Assembly (NCBI GenBank): GCA_034659995.1
Contig: JAYEIH010000008.1
Coordinates: 1 to 26,843 of the forward strand
Length of the DNA stretch: 26,843 bases
DNA from: JAYEIH01 sp034659995
GTDB lineage: Archaea > Methanobacteriota_B > Thermococci > Methanofastidiosales > B48-G16
Reading direction: 5' to 3'
Under the pieces are notes generated by a model. That model saw nothing but the letters and a program-made list of their open reading frames with translations, ran no database searches and was not told the origin of the DNA. Made by a program: the position numbers and the translations under genes. This document shows, piece after piece, positions 7,373 through 13,425 of this stretch; the stretch's first letter is position 1, and each line of letters begins with the position of its first letter.

Positions 7373-7806
7373 TATTTCTCACCTCTTTTTTTTACTGCTA
7401 AATGTACTCCTTCAACTCCAGTAACTGTGATCTCTTCTCCCTTCTCTATGGGTCCATCGCTCTCTGCCCTCCAGGTCTCCTTCTTCACCCTCACCATTCC
7501 TGTGTCTTCTGCAGGATCAATCTTCTCCAGAACAACACCGTTCTCCCCGAGATATGCATCGACGTTCATTTTTACGGGCTGCGGTTTTGAGATCCTTTCG
7601 GCAAACCGCCGAGAAAGCAGTAGCAGTGCAAAGGATGTGCCAAGAAATCCGATCCACTGTATCTGCAATGATCCCCCAAAAACGGAGATCAGTGCTGAGA
7701 CCCCTGCTGCGGCTGAAAACCATATTAGAAAGAATGAAGGAAGCCAAAGCTCACCAACAAAAAGTATCACAGCCAGTACTATCCACAAAACCGTTATTAG
7801 CTCCAT
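7372..7806 (-). CDS. nfeD: Short NfeD family membrane protein
   Basis: 144 aa. Hydrophobic segments cover residues about 4-40 and 46-64, followed by a C-terminal OB-fold domain (about 80-144) with MNVDAYLGENGVVLEKIDP and a closing ITVTGVEGVHLAVKK, typical of NfeD. It lacks the N-terminal ClpP-like serine protease domain of long NfeD proteins, so it is the short form. Short NfeD proteins are nearly always encoded with slipins and are thought to bind or regulate them. Start ATG at 7806 follows AAGGTGGATCT. The upstream region holds a tandem 17-bp repeat and a palindrome that may regulate the operon. Confidence 0.9.
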   Translation of the reverse strand: MELITVLWIVLAVILFVGELWLPSFFLIWFSAAAGVSALISVFGGSLQIQWIGFLGTSFALLLLSRRFAERISKPQPVKMNVDAYLGENGVVLEKIDPAEDTGMVRVKKETWRAESDGPIEKGEEITVTGVEGVHLAVKKRGEK

Positions 7807-7823
7807 AGATCCACCTTCTATAT

Positions 7824-7857
7824 TTACGGTACTTATATTCTTACTGTACTTATATTC
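7824..7857. repeat. Tandem 17-bp repeat upstream of nfeD
   Basis: TTACGGTACTTATATTC (7824-7840) is followed directly by TTACTGTACTTATATTC (7841-7857), 16 of 17 bases identical. On the minus strand each contains GAATATAAG, a possible TATA element, and a GTAC core. It ends 17 bases upstream of the nfeD start codon, so it could be a promoter duplication or a pair of operator sites. Confidence 0.7.
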
Positions 7858-7861
7858 ACTC

Positions 7862-7884
7862 AGCTGTCTGATCTTTTGACAGCT
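7862..7884. promoter_or_regulatory. 7-bp inverted repeat in divergent intergenic region
   Basis: AGCTGTC-TGATCTTTT-GACAGCT. It lies between the divergent nfeD (minus) and small membrane protein (plus) genes, next to the tandem 17-bp repeat. The size and place suit a dimeric repressor site; no regulator is identified. Confidence 0.5.
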
Positions 7885-7945
7885 AAGTTTAAGATGAACT
7901 TGTCATTTATATACGTTTGCATCAAGATTCGATTTTTTCGGAACA

Positions 7946-7955
7946 CTTTTATATA
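7946..7955 (+). promoter_or_regulatory. TATA box for small membrane protein
   Basis: CTTTTATATAG lies about 45 bases before the ATG at 7995, predicting a leader of about 18 nt. A second TATA-like ATTTATATAC lies at about 7905-7914. Confidence 0.45.
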
Positions 7956-7994
7956 GAGAAATCGTATAATTGTACAGATGCGTACATACAAAGA

Positions 7995-8240
7995 ATGAAA
8001 AGAACCGTTAAAATTCCATTGATAACTGCATTCGCTTCTTACGGAGTTGCCGCAATTGCAAGTGAAGTTTCCTGGTATGACGTGATCAAAGATACCTTTG
8101 CAGGTCAAATACACTATGCCATCATAAGCATTCCATTCGTTCTTCTCGCAGCATTCTCATGCACCCTGCTGGCTGTCTTGATTGCAAAATTAGGAATGGA
8201 AGAGATAAAAGAGCTAATAAAAGAGAGGTATGCATCATAA
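7995..8240 (+). CDS. Small two-segment membrane protein, unknown
   Basis: 81 aa, start ATG at 7995 (MKRTVKIPL), chosen because the promoter lies just upstream; the open frame extends 26 codons further but most of that would be before the predicted transcript start. Hydrophobic segments occupy residues about 7-22 and 41-63, followed by a charged amphipathic tail (MEEIKELIKERYAS). No family is recognised. It is followed by a winged-helix regulator that has its own TATA box inside the gap; the two may be functionally linked, as small membrane proteins often pair with HTH regulators in archaea, but this is inference. Confidence 0.6.
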   Translation: MKRTVKIPLITAFASYGVAAIASEVSWYDVIKDTFAGQIHYAIISIPFVLLAAFSCTLLAVLIAKLGMEEIKELIKERYAS

Positions 8241-8264
8241 ACACCACTGCATGCAAATGCAAAA

Positions 8265-8275
8265 CATTTATAAGG
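8265..8275 (+). promoter_or_regulatory. TATA box for winged-helix regulator
   Basis: CATTTATAAGG, centred 26 bases before the ATG at 8296, predicting a leaderless transcript. Confidence 0.5.
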
Positions 8276-8295
8276 GTGCTATCCTCATGGATAGT

Positions 8296-8868
8296 ATGGA
8301 CAAGGAGAGGATAAAGATCATCAGGAACCCTAGAGCTATTGTTATTGGAATGGAAAAAAACAGGAGGGAGATTTTAAAATTACTGAGGTTCAGTGACCTT
8401 ACCGTCTCACAGATAACGGAGATTCTGGATAAAGACGAGTCCACAATTTACCGACACATAAAAAAACTGGAAGAGGTTGGACTCGTTAGTGTGGTGGGAG
8501 AACGAAAGAGATACCACATTCCCGAAAAGGTTTACGGACGAAGCTCAAACCTCTATATATTCGCTATGGATGAAAAAGCTCCTGAGGGAGAGGTGAAAAT
8601 AAAAGAAGATTACGAAAGAGAGATGATCGGCGAAGCAATAGATCATCTGCAAAAACTAAATTATGCGGTGAACGATAAAGAAAAAACAGTGAATTTATTG
8701 CTAAAACTTTTTAAAATGCTTCGTCATGAATGGAATGAAAAATTAGAGAATAAAAATCTCGATCTTGAAATGTACAGGAAATTATTCACCATCAATCTTA
8801 TCCTGAAGGCAGAAAAAGACAGGGAAATCGGGGATACGATTAAGAAGATAGCAAAGAATATCGAGTAG
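8296..8868 (+). CDS. Winged-helix (ArsR-like) transcriptional regulator
   Basis: 190 aa from the ATG at 8296; an ATG at 8287 and other starts upstream are possible, but the TATA box places the transcript start at about 8296. The N-terminal domain holds a helix-turn-helix: REILKLLRFSDLTVSQITEIL, then DESTIYRHIKKLEEVGLV and a wing (SVVGERKRYHIPE). This is the ArsR/MarR-like winged-helix arrangement common among archaeal regulators. The C-terminal ~100 residues are helical and charged, with no recognised ligand domain and no cysteine metal site. It probably binds DNA as a dimer. Targets are unknown; the divergent palindromes upstream of nfeD and its own promoter region are nearby candidates. Confidence 0.8.
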   Translation: MDKERIKIIRNPRAIVIGMEKNRREILKLLRFSDLTVSQITEILDKDESTIYRHIKKLEEVGLVSVVGERKRYHIPEKVYGRSSNLYIFAMDEKAPEGEVKIKEDYEREMIGEAIDHLQKLNYAVNDKEKTVNLLLKLFKMLRHEWNEKLENKNLDLEMYRKLFTINLILKAEKDREIGDTIKKIAKNIE

Positions 8869-8895
8869 GTATTTAAAGATTACAAACATAGAAGT

Positions 8896-9020
8896 TGCAT
8901 AAATGTGTAAGAATTTCGTATTCGGCTACCAATTCTGGAAGGATTGGTAGGTTGTAAGTGAACGCAGAGAAATGACACAGGTGCTCTGCGGAGGGTGATC
9001 TGTACCTTCTTGTGTGTTAA
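8896..9020 (+). ncRNA. Possible structured leader or small RNA before tbp
   Basis: The 170 bases between the regulator gene and tbp contain two clear stem-forming repeats: CTACCAAT...ATTGGTAG (8927-8951) and GCAGAG...CTCTGC (about 8964-8989), with short linkers rich in GTAAG/GTGA. No open reading frame fits, and no named RNA family is recognised. It could be a long tbp 5' leader or a separate small RNA. Only the repeats are seen directly. Confidence 0.3.
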
Positions 9021-9041
9021 ATGAACGGAGTGAGTGGTAAC

Positions 9042-9584
9042 ATGTCAGGACCAAAAATAGTCAACATTGTTGTTTCAGCGGACATACATACAAATGTGGA
9101 TTTAAATCATATTACAAGAGAATTAAAAAATACGGAATTCGAACCTGAACAGTTTCCCGGACTTGTTTATAAACTGGATTCGCCTGATACTTCCACACTT
9201 ATATTCTCAACGGGAAAACTAATATGCACAGGAGCGAGGACCATAAAAGATGCTGAGATAGCCATTAAAAAGATAGTGGAGGATCTAAAAAGTATAGGAT
9301 ATGAGATGAAAAAGAAGCCTGAGTTGAGACTTCAAAACATCGTTGCAACCGATGATCTTAATATAACAATAGATCTTGAAGCACTGATTTTTGAACTTTC
9401 AAACTGCGAGTACGAACCAGAACAGTTTCCGGGACTTGTATACAGAGTGCAGAATCCCAAAGTAGCGATCCTAGTTTTTAACACAGGCAAGATAGTGTGT
9501 GCAGGTGCAAAAAGTGAAGAGGACGTTAAAAAGGGAATTAAACAGCTTGTTGCTGAGTTGAAGGATCTGGGCATGATGGATTAG
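9042..9584 (+). CDS. tbp: TATA-box-binding protein (TBP)
   Basis: 180 aa. The protein is two repeats of one saddle-forming domain: the first contains IVNIVVSADIHTNVDL and FEPEQFPGLVYKL, the second LQNIVATDDLNITIDL and YEPEQFPGLVYRV, each followed by STGK/NTGK-I-x-CxGA. This is the archaeal TBP, which binds the promoter TATA box and recruits TFB and RNA polymerase. Length matches the family. The start chosen is ATG at 9042 (MSGPKIVNIV); an ATG seven codons upstream (9021) is also possible. The C-terminus is short with a small acidic end. The gene stands alone, with an unusual long, possibly structured upstream region. Confidence 0.95.
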   Translation: MSGPKIVNIVVSADIHTNVDLNHITRELKNTEFEPEQFPGLVYKLDSPDTSTLIFSTGKLICTGARTIKDAEIAIKKIVEDLKSIGYEMKKKPELRLQNIVATDDLNITIDLEALIFELSNCEYEPEQFPGLVYRVQNPKVAILVFNTGKIVCAGAKSEEDVKKGIKQLVAELKDLGMMD

Positions 9585-9585
9585 A

Positions 9586-9598
9586 AACCTTTTTATAC
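9586..9598 (+). promoter_or_regulatory. Promoter (BRE/TATA) for polyprenol-kinase-like gene
   Basis: GAAACC directly followed by TTTTTATA, centred 26 bases before the ATG at 9619: a leaderless-type promoter. The same GAAACCTTTTTA block precedes the thioredoxin gene. Confidence 0.6.
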
Positions 9599-9618
9599 CT
9601 TTTTTTACTTTTAAAATT

Positions 9619-10191
9619 ATGAAATGGGAGATCATAAGGAAATCCATTCACGCCTCCGGACTATCTGTACCTATCTTATACTATGCTACCAATCGAACCG
9701 TAACAGTAACATTTATCGGTGTTTTCCTACTACTCTTCCTTCTTTTTGATTACTTCAGGATGGCATACCTTCAAAAAATCCCGATTGTAGGATATTTCAT
9801 GAAGAAAATAACAAGAAAGCATGAACAAGGTGGACTGGGAGCCCATGTGTATTTTACTGCCGGCGCCCTTGTCGTGGTCTTCTTTCTGGAGAGAAATGTT
9901 GCCATAGCCTCTACCCTAATGTTGACCTTTGGAGATGGACTTGCAGCAATAACGGGGAAAAGTTTCGGGAGAATAAAGATATACGGGGAAAAAACACTGG
10001 TCGGTTCGCTTTCATGCTTTATCTGTTGTCTTATCATTGGATACTTTTTTTTGGGGACACCAATAGCCTTTGTAGCTGCTGCAGTAGCAACGGTTTCAGA
10101 ATTGCAGGATTTTATAAACGACAACTTTGCAATGCCAGTCTTCACAGGAGCGGTTGTACAGCTTCTCTACTTTTCAGATGGCATCATTTAA
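9619..10191 (+). CDS. SEC59/DGK1/VTE5-like membrane kinase (COG0170)
   Basis: 190 aa, start ATG at 9619, leaderless. It is hydrophobic with about five or six membrane segments. The conserved core LTFGDGLAAITGKSFGR followed by KTLVGSLSCF is the CTP-binding motif of the dolichol kinase / diacylglycerol kinase DGK1 / phytol kinase family, related to CDP-diglyceride synthetases. The N-terminus (WEIIRKSIHASGL) matches the E-x-x-RK-x-xH motif of this family, and DFINDNFAMP matches its conserved DDNxxxP near the C-terminus. In archaea it probably phosphorylates an isoprenoid alcohol with CTP, for glycan-carrier or lipid recycling. Substrate is inferred, not shown. Confidence 0.85.
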   Translation: MKWEIIRKSIHASGLSVPILYYATNRTVTVTFIGVFLLLFLLFDYFRMAYLQKIPIVGYFMKKITRKHEQGGLGAHVYFTAGALVVVFFLERNVAIASTLMLTFGDGLAAITGKSFGRIKIYGEKTLVGSLSCFICCLIIGYFFLGTPIAFVAAAVATVSELQDFINDNFAMPVFTGAVVQLLYFSDGII

Positions 10192-10218
10192 ATGTGCAAA
10201 AGTGTTGAACATGTTTGA

Positions 10219-10233
10219 GAAACCTTTTTAAAG
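10219..10233 (+). promoter_or_regulatory. Promoter (BRE/TATA) for thioredoxin operon
   Basis: GAAACCTTTTTAAAG, about 38 bases before the thioredoxin ATG. It probably drives the co-transcribed genes through the Lon-type protease. Confidence 0.5.
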
Positions 10234-10265
10234 AGGCATGCACAAACAGAAAAAAGGCGATATAT

Positions 10266-10661
10266 ATGGATGAAGTGGAAAGGATAAAAAAAGAGAAACT
10301 CAGAAAAATGATGACAGAATCAAAAAAACCCGCAGAAGTTACAGGGCCTATGGAGGTCACAGACAGTAATTTTAATGAGGTTACCAGTAAAAAGAAGTAT
10401 GCGATGGTAGACTGCTGGGCTGAGTGGTGTATGCCGTGTAAAATGCTCTCACCTGTCGTTGAGCAGTTAGCTAAAGAGTACAGCGATAACGTGATCGTAG
10501 GAAAGCTCGATGTGGACCATAATAAACAAACGGCAATAAAGTATGGAATAAGGAGTATCCCTGCTGTACTGTTCTTTAAAGATGGAAAGTTGGCTGGTAA
10601 TAGTATAGGTGCTGTCCCAAAAAAGGTTCTGGAAGCAAGGCTGAAACAAGTGATGGAATGA
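10266..10661 (+). CDS. Thioredoxin
   Basis: 131 aa, start ATG at 10266 after AAGGCGAT. A charged helical N-terminal extension (MDEVERIKKEKLRKMM, common in archaeal thioredoxins) precedes the thioredoxin fold. The active site is WCMPC (Cys55, Cys58) and the cis-proline is in RSIPAVLFF (Pro99). It is a soluble cytoplasmic thiol-disulfide oxidoreductase. Its stop overlaps the start of an HTH gene (ATGA), and a thioredoxin-like lipoprotein and a Lon-type protease follow within two or a few bases, so all four are likely one operon. The WCMPC dipeptide (MP) differs from the common WCGPC and may alter redox potential. Confidence 0.95.
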   Translation: MDEVERIKKEKLRKMMTESKKPAEVTGPMEVTDSNFNEVTSKKKYAMVDCWAEWCMPCKMLSPVVEQLAKEYSDNVIVGKLDVDHNKQTAIKYGIRSIPAVLFFKDGKLAGNSIGAVPKKVLEARLKQVME

Positions 10662-11023
10662 AGTTTTTCCTGAACGAGAATCTGTGTTCAAAGATGCAGC
10701 TGGACTCTCTGGAAAAAAATGAGCTTATTTTTTGCCTCTTGGGTTTAAATGGACTGGAGGGAAAGGTCTTTCTCTTCCTCTTTAAAAACCCGAGTTCAAA
10801 GGTTACCGAGATAGCAGAGTCAGTCCATAGACATAGAAGCTCCATACAGAAAACAGTGAGCCAGCTCATTGATAAAGGACTGATCACAAGAAAATCAGTG
10901 AACCTTCGGAGAGGGTACCAGTATGTGTACCACCCCATACCAAAAAAAGAAATAAAAAAGAGTTTGATGAGAGATGTAGAAAGATGGTCCCAACTTATAA
11001 AGGAGAGAATAACGAAGTGGTAA
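10658..11023 (+). CDS. HTH transcriptional regulator (MarR/TrmB-like)
   Basis: 121 aa. Start ATG at 10658 overlaps the thioredoxin stop by four bases. A winged-helix domain spans residues about 22-95: LNGLEGKVFLFLFKNP, then VTEIAESVHRHRSSIQKTVSQL as the helix-turn-helix, and a wing with LITRKSVNLRRGYQYVYHP. A short helical C-terminal tail (SLMRDVERWSQLIKERI) may serve dimerisation, as in small archaeal TrmB-like and MarR-like regulators without a ligand domain. A single Cys at the N-terminus (Cys10) and another at about 26 are present but no redox motif is evident. Being inside the operon, it may control it, possibly in response to thiol state; this is inference. Confidence 0.8.
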   Translation: MKFFLNENLCSKMQLDSLEKNELIFCLLGLNGLEGKVFLFLFKNPSSKVTEIAESVHRHRSSIQKTVSQLIDKGLITRKSVNLRRGYQYVYHPIPKKEIKKSLMRDVERWSQLIKERITKW

Positions 11024-11024
11024 A

Positions 11025-11502
11025 ATGAAGAGATTGGCTTTGATTTTAGTCTTGGCGATTATGGTCGGATGCATTGGCGGAGAAAACAACGAACCGACAA
11101 CTACAACAACAAACACTCCAGAAACGACAGCACCGGAAGAAACAGATCCACCTGAAACACCAAAAGAAAATACGTCAATAGAATGGTTAGAGTCCGTGGA
11201 AAGGGCCAAAGAAGAAACAAATGGAGAAAAACTCATTTTTGTAGATTTCAACGCTGACTCCTGTGTATGGTGCAAGAAACTTGAGGAAGAAACGTATGTA
11301 GATACAAAGGTTATTGCACTGATAAATGAGTACTTTGTACCGGTATTCTTCGATCTTGACATTGCATCCAATCAAGAAGTGTATAAAGAAAAATACTACA
11401 GGTACGTTCAGGGCTCAATTCCAACGATACTGATCCTTGATCCTAATGGAAAAGCGTTATATAAAATAGTAGGGTATAAAACAGGCAGCAATAAGACAAG
11501 CT
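11025..11502 (+). CDS. Thioredoxin-like lipoprotein, 3' end lost in assembly gap
   Basis: 159 residues are visible before the run of N. A signal peptide ends in the lipobox IMVGC (Cys16), followed by a Thr/Pro/Glu-rich linker (to about residue 50) typical of archaeal surface proteins. The thioredoxin-like fold follows: LIFVDFNADSCVWCKKLEEE with the active-site C80-V-W-C83, and GSIPTILILDPNG with the cis-proline, resembling the thioredoxin_7 / DUF255 group. The C-terminal helix is missing because of the gap. It should act outside the cell membrane, reducing or oxidising disulfides. The gene begins two bases after the upstream HTH stop, so it is in the thioredoxin operon. A reading through the N run to the next gene is an artefact. 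Confidence 0.85.
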
Positions 11503-11512
11503 NNNNNNNNNN
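11503..11512. other. Assembly gap (10 N)
   Basis: Ten undetermined bases, almost certainly a placeholder of arbitrary length joining two contigs. The true distance between the lipoprotein and the protease gene is unknown. Confidence 0.95.
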
Positions 11513-11528
11513 AAATGAGGTGAAAGAA

Positions 11529-13388
11529 GTGAATAAGAAAATTTCCATCCTGTTGGTATTACTCCTCTGTCTTTCCACAGTCCCTCTAAATGCTGAGTCC
11601 GACAATAGCGTAACTATACGTGCGCCTGCTGTCAGCAAAACACCGGAGGGGTACATAGGAGCAGTATTATCTATTAGTATCACAACAGAGCCAGGGAACG
11701 GCCATATTTACGTGGACACCTGGCCGCTAACAGAGTTGGATACACAGGCCTCAGTACGACTGGCTGTGGAGGTTGCCGGAAGAGTGACGGGAAGGGATAT
11801 CTCAAAGTATAATTTTTATTACATAGTACGGTCAGACTCGCCCGTGATAGGCGGTCCCTCCGCAGGAGGGGTAATGACCGTGGCTACCATTGCCGCACTT
11901 AATAACTGGGAATTACGCGATGACGTTATGATGACGGGAATGATCAATCCTGATGGCTCCACAGGGCCTGTGGGAGGTATTAAGGAAAAACTCGATGCCT
12001 CTGCCAAGTTAGGTGTAACAAAGTTTCTTGTTCCGTGGGGGCAAACCATTGTAACTACGCAGACAACAACAAAGGAAGAACGTGGGGGTATAGTCCAAAT
12101 TACCGAAGAGCCCAAAAAGATAGACCTCGTGAAATACGCTGAAGAGGAGTATGGAATAGAAGTTATCGAAGTAAAAGATATAAAAGAGGCTTTATACTAT
12201 TTCACAGGAAGAAAATTCCAAGAAAAGAAAATAGAAGGTGAAATAAAGATAAACACAGATTTTTTTTCTGAAAAAGCCGAGAAGGCATTAGAGAGGAACA
12301 AAGAGTACCTCAAAGAAACCGAGGGAGGCCTGAAATCTCTGAACCTCAGCGAATCGGAGAATAACTACTTTGAGGAGTACCTCGATACTGCCGAGAAACT
12401 CATCGGCGAGGCAGAGAAAAAAATGGAGGAGGGGAAGTACTATACTGCACTCAGTATTCTTTTAAACGCCGAGATAAGCACCGGCGTTGTTGATGAGTAT
12501 ACTCATGCTGATAACATCGACGCGCGAATTAAAGAACTGGAAGAGAAAATCGATGATATTGATACAGATATGAAGGAAAAAAGAAAAAATATTAGAGGAA
12601 TAACAAGTTTTGAATTTCTTTCAGCTGCTGAAAAGAGATTAAAAGAAGCGTATGATTATTTAAGTCTGGCAAAAAAGAATGACAGCATCCTGGATGGAGT
12701 GTACAATATAGCGTATGCAGATAAAAGAGCGGACACTGTTACCCTCTGGCTCGATCTGGCTGTGGAACACTCCGAGGGAGAAAAAATACCTCTCGAAGAG
12801 TTGAAGGGAGATGCGTGGAAACGAATTGAGGAGGCAAAGCTCGTTTATGTGTATGTGGAAAGTATGGTAGGAAGCACCGCCCTATTACAGGACGCTTCGC
12901 AGTCACTCAGCTCTGCGCAGAGTGAGTACGATGCCGGACGCTATACCTCCTCACTTTTTTATGCAATTGAGAGTTATATCACTTCAGGTATCGCCATAGA
13001 GCTTGGAATAGGTGGCGATGATCCCCAGATCATCGATGAAAAAATACAGCAGACAAAAGAAGGTGCAGAACTGGCGATCGAACGTTCAAGAGAGGAAGGG
13101 CACGAACCAATGCTCGCAGAGTGCTACTATGAGTACGGTACAAACTTTGAGGAGAACGAAGATGCGGTAAACGCATTTAGAATGTACAAATACTCACGGG
13201 AGGTCGCCCTCGCATACAAACATATCGGTACAGAGGGTATAGAAACGCCCGCAGTCACCACTGAAAAAACTTCAAAATCCGCCGAGGTGTCCATAGACCA
13301 AACACAGCTCATGATTATTTTCGGTTCGGGACTGATCGGTCTTTTTATTGGTATACTGATCGGTACCGTCTTTAGTAAGAAAAAGTAA
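11529..13388 (+). CDS. Lon-type (S16) protease, secreted and C-terminally anchored (COG1750-like)
   Basis: 619 aa from GTG at 11529, after GAGGTGA (11517-11523). The start is supported by the signal peptide that follows (ILLVLLLCLSTVPLNA). A Lon proteolytic domain covers residues about 25-220: the nucleophile Ser111 lies in GGPSAGGVM and the paired Lys152 in GGIKEKLDAS, giving the Ser-Lys dyad. There is no AAA+ ATPase domain. Residues about 230-590 are helical and charged, partly coiled coil, and the last 27 residues are a membrane segment with a KKK end. So the catalytic domain should lie outside the cell, tethered by its C-terminus. ATP-independent archaeal homologs are of unknown role. Upstream neighbours are two thioredoxin-fold proteins and a regulator. 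Confidence 0.88.
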   Translation: MNKKISILLVLLLCLSTVPLNAESDNSVTIRAPAVSKTPEGYIGAVLSISITTEPGNGHIYVDTWPLTELDTQASVRLAVEVAGRVTGRDISKYNFYYIVRSDSPVIGGPSAGGVMTVATIAALNNWELRDDVMMTGMINPDGSTGPVGGIKEKLDASAKLGVTKFLVPWGQTIVTTQTTTKEERGGIVQITEEPKKIDLVKYAEEEYGIEVIEVKDIKEALYYFTGRKFQEKKIEGEIKINTDFFSEKAEKALERNKEYLKETEGGLKSLNLSESENNYFEEYLDTAEKLIGEAEKKMEEGKYYTALSILLNAEISTGVVDEYTHADNIDARIKELEEKIDDIDTDMKEKRKNIRGITSFEFLSAAEKRLKEAYDYLSLAKKNDSILDGVYNIAYADKRADTVTLWLDLAVEHSEGEKIPLEELKGDAWKRIEEAKLVYVYVESMVGSTALLQDASQSLSSAQSEYDAGRYTSSLFYAIESYITSGIAIELGIGGDDPQIIDEKIQQTKEGAELAIERSREEGHEPMLAECYYEYGTNFEENEDAVNAFRMYKYSREVALAYKHIGTEGIETPAVTTEKTSKSAEVSIDQTQLMIIFGSGLIGLFIGILIGTVFSKKK

Positions 13389-13392
13389 CCTA

Positions 13393-13410
13393 TCCTTTTT
13401 TATTTTTTAA
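13393..13410 (+). terminator. T-rich terminator after Lon-type protease
   Basis: CCTTTTTTATTTTTT follows the stop codon by a few bases, the usual archaeal oligo-T termination signal. It overlaps the start of the AT-rich uvrB promoter region. Confidence 0.45.
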
Positions 13411-13425
13411 AAAAGATATATAATT

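Noticed and set aside
11025..13388. A single 787-aa fusion protein across the N run
   Set aside because: A signal peptide, GTG start and ribosome site follow the gap, and the two halves are unrelated families. The fusion is an artefact of the placeholder.
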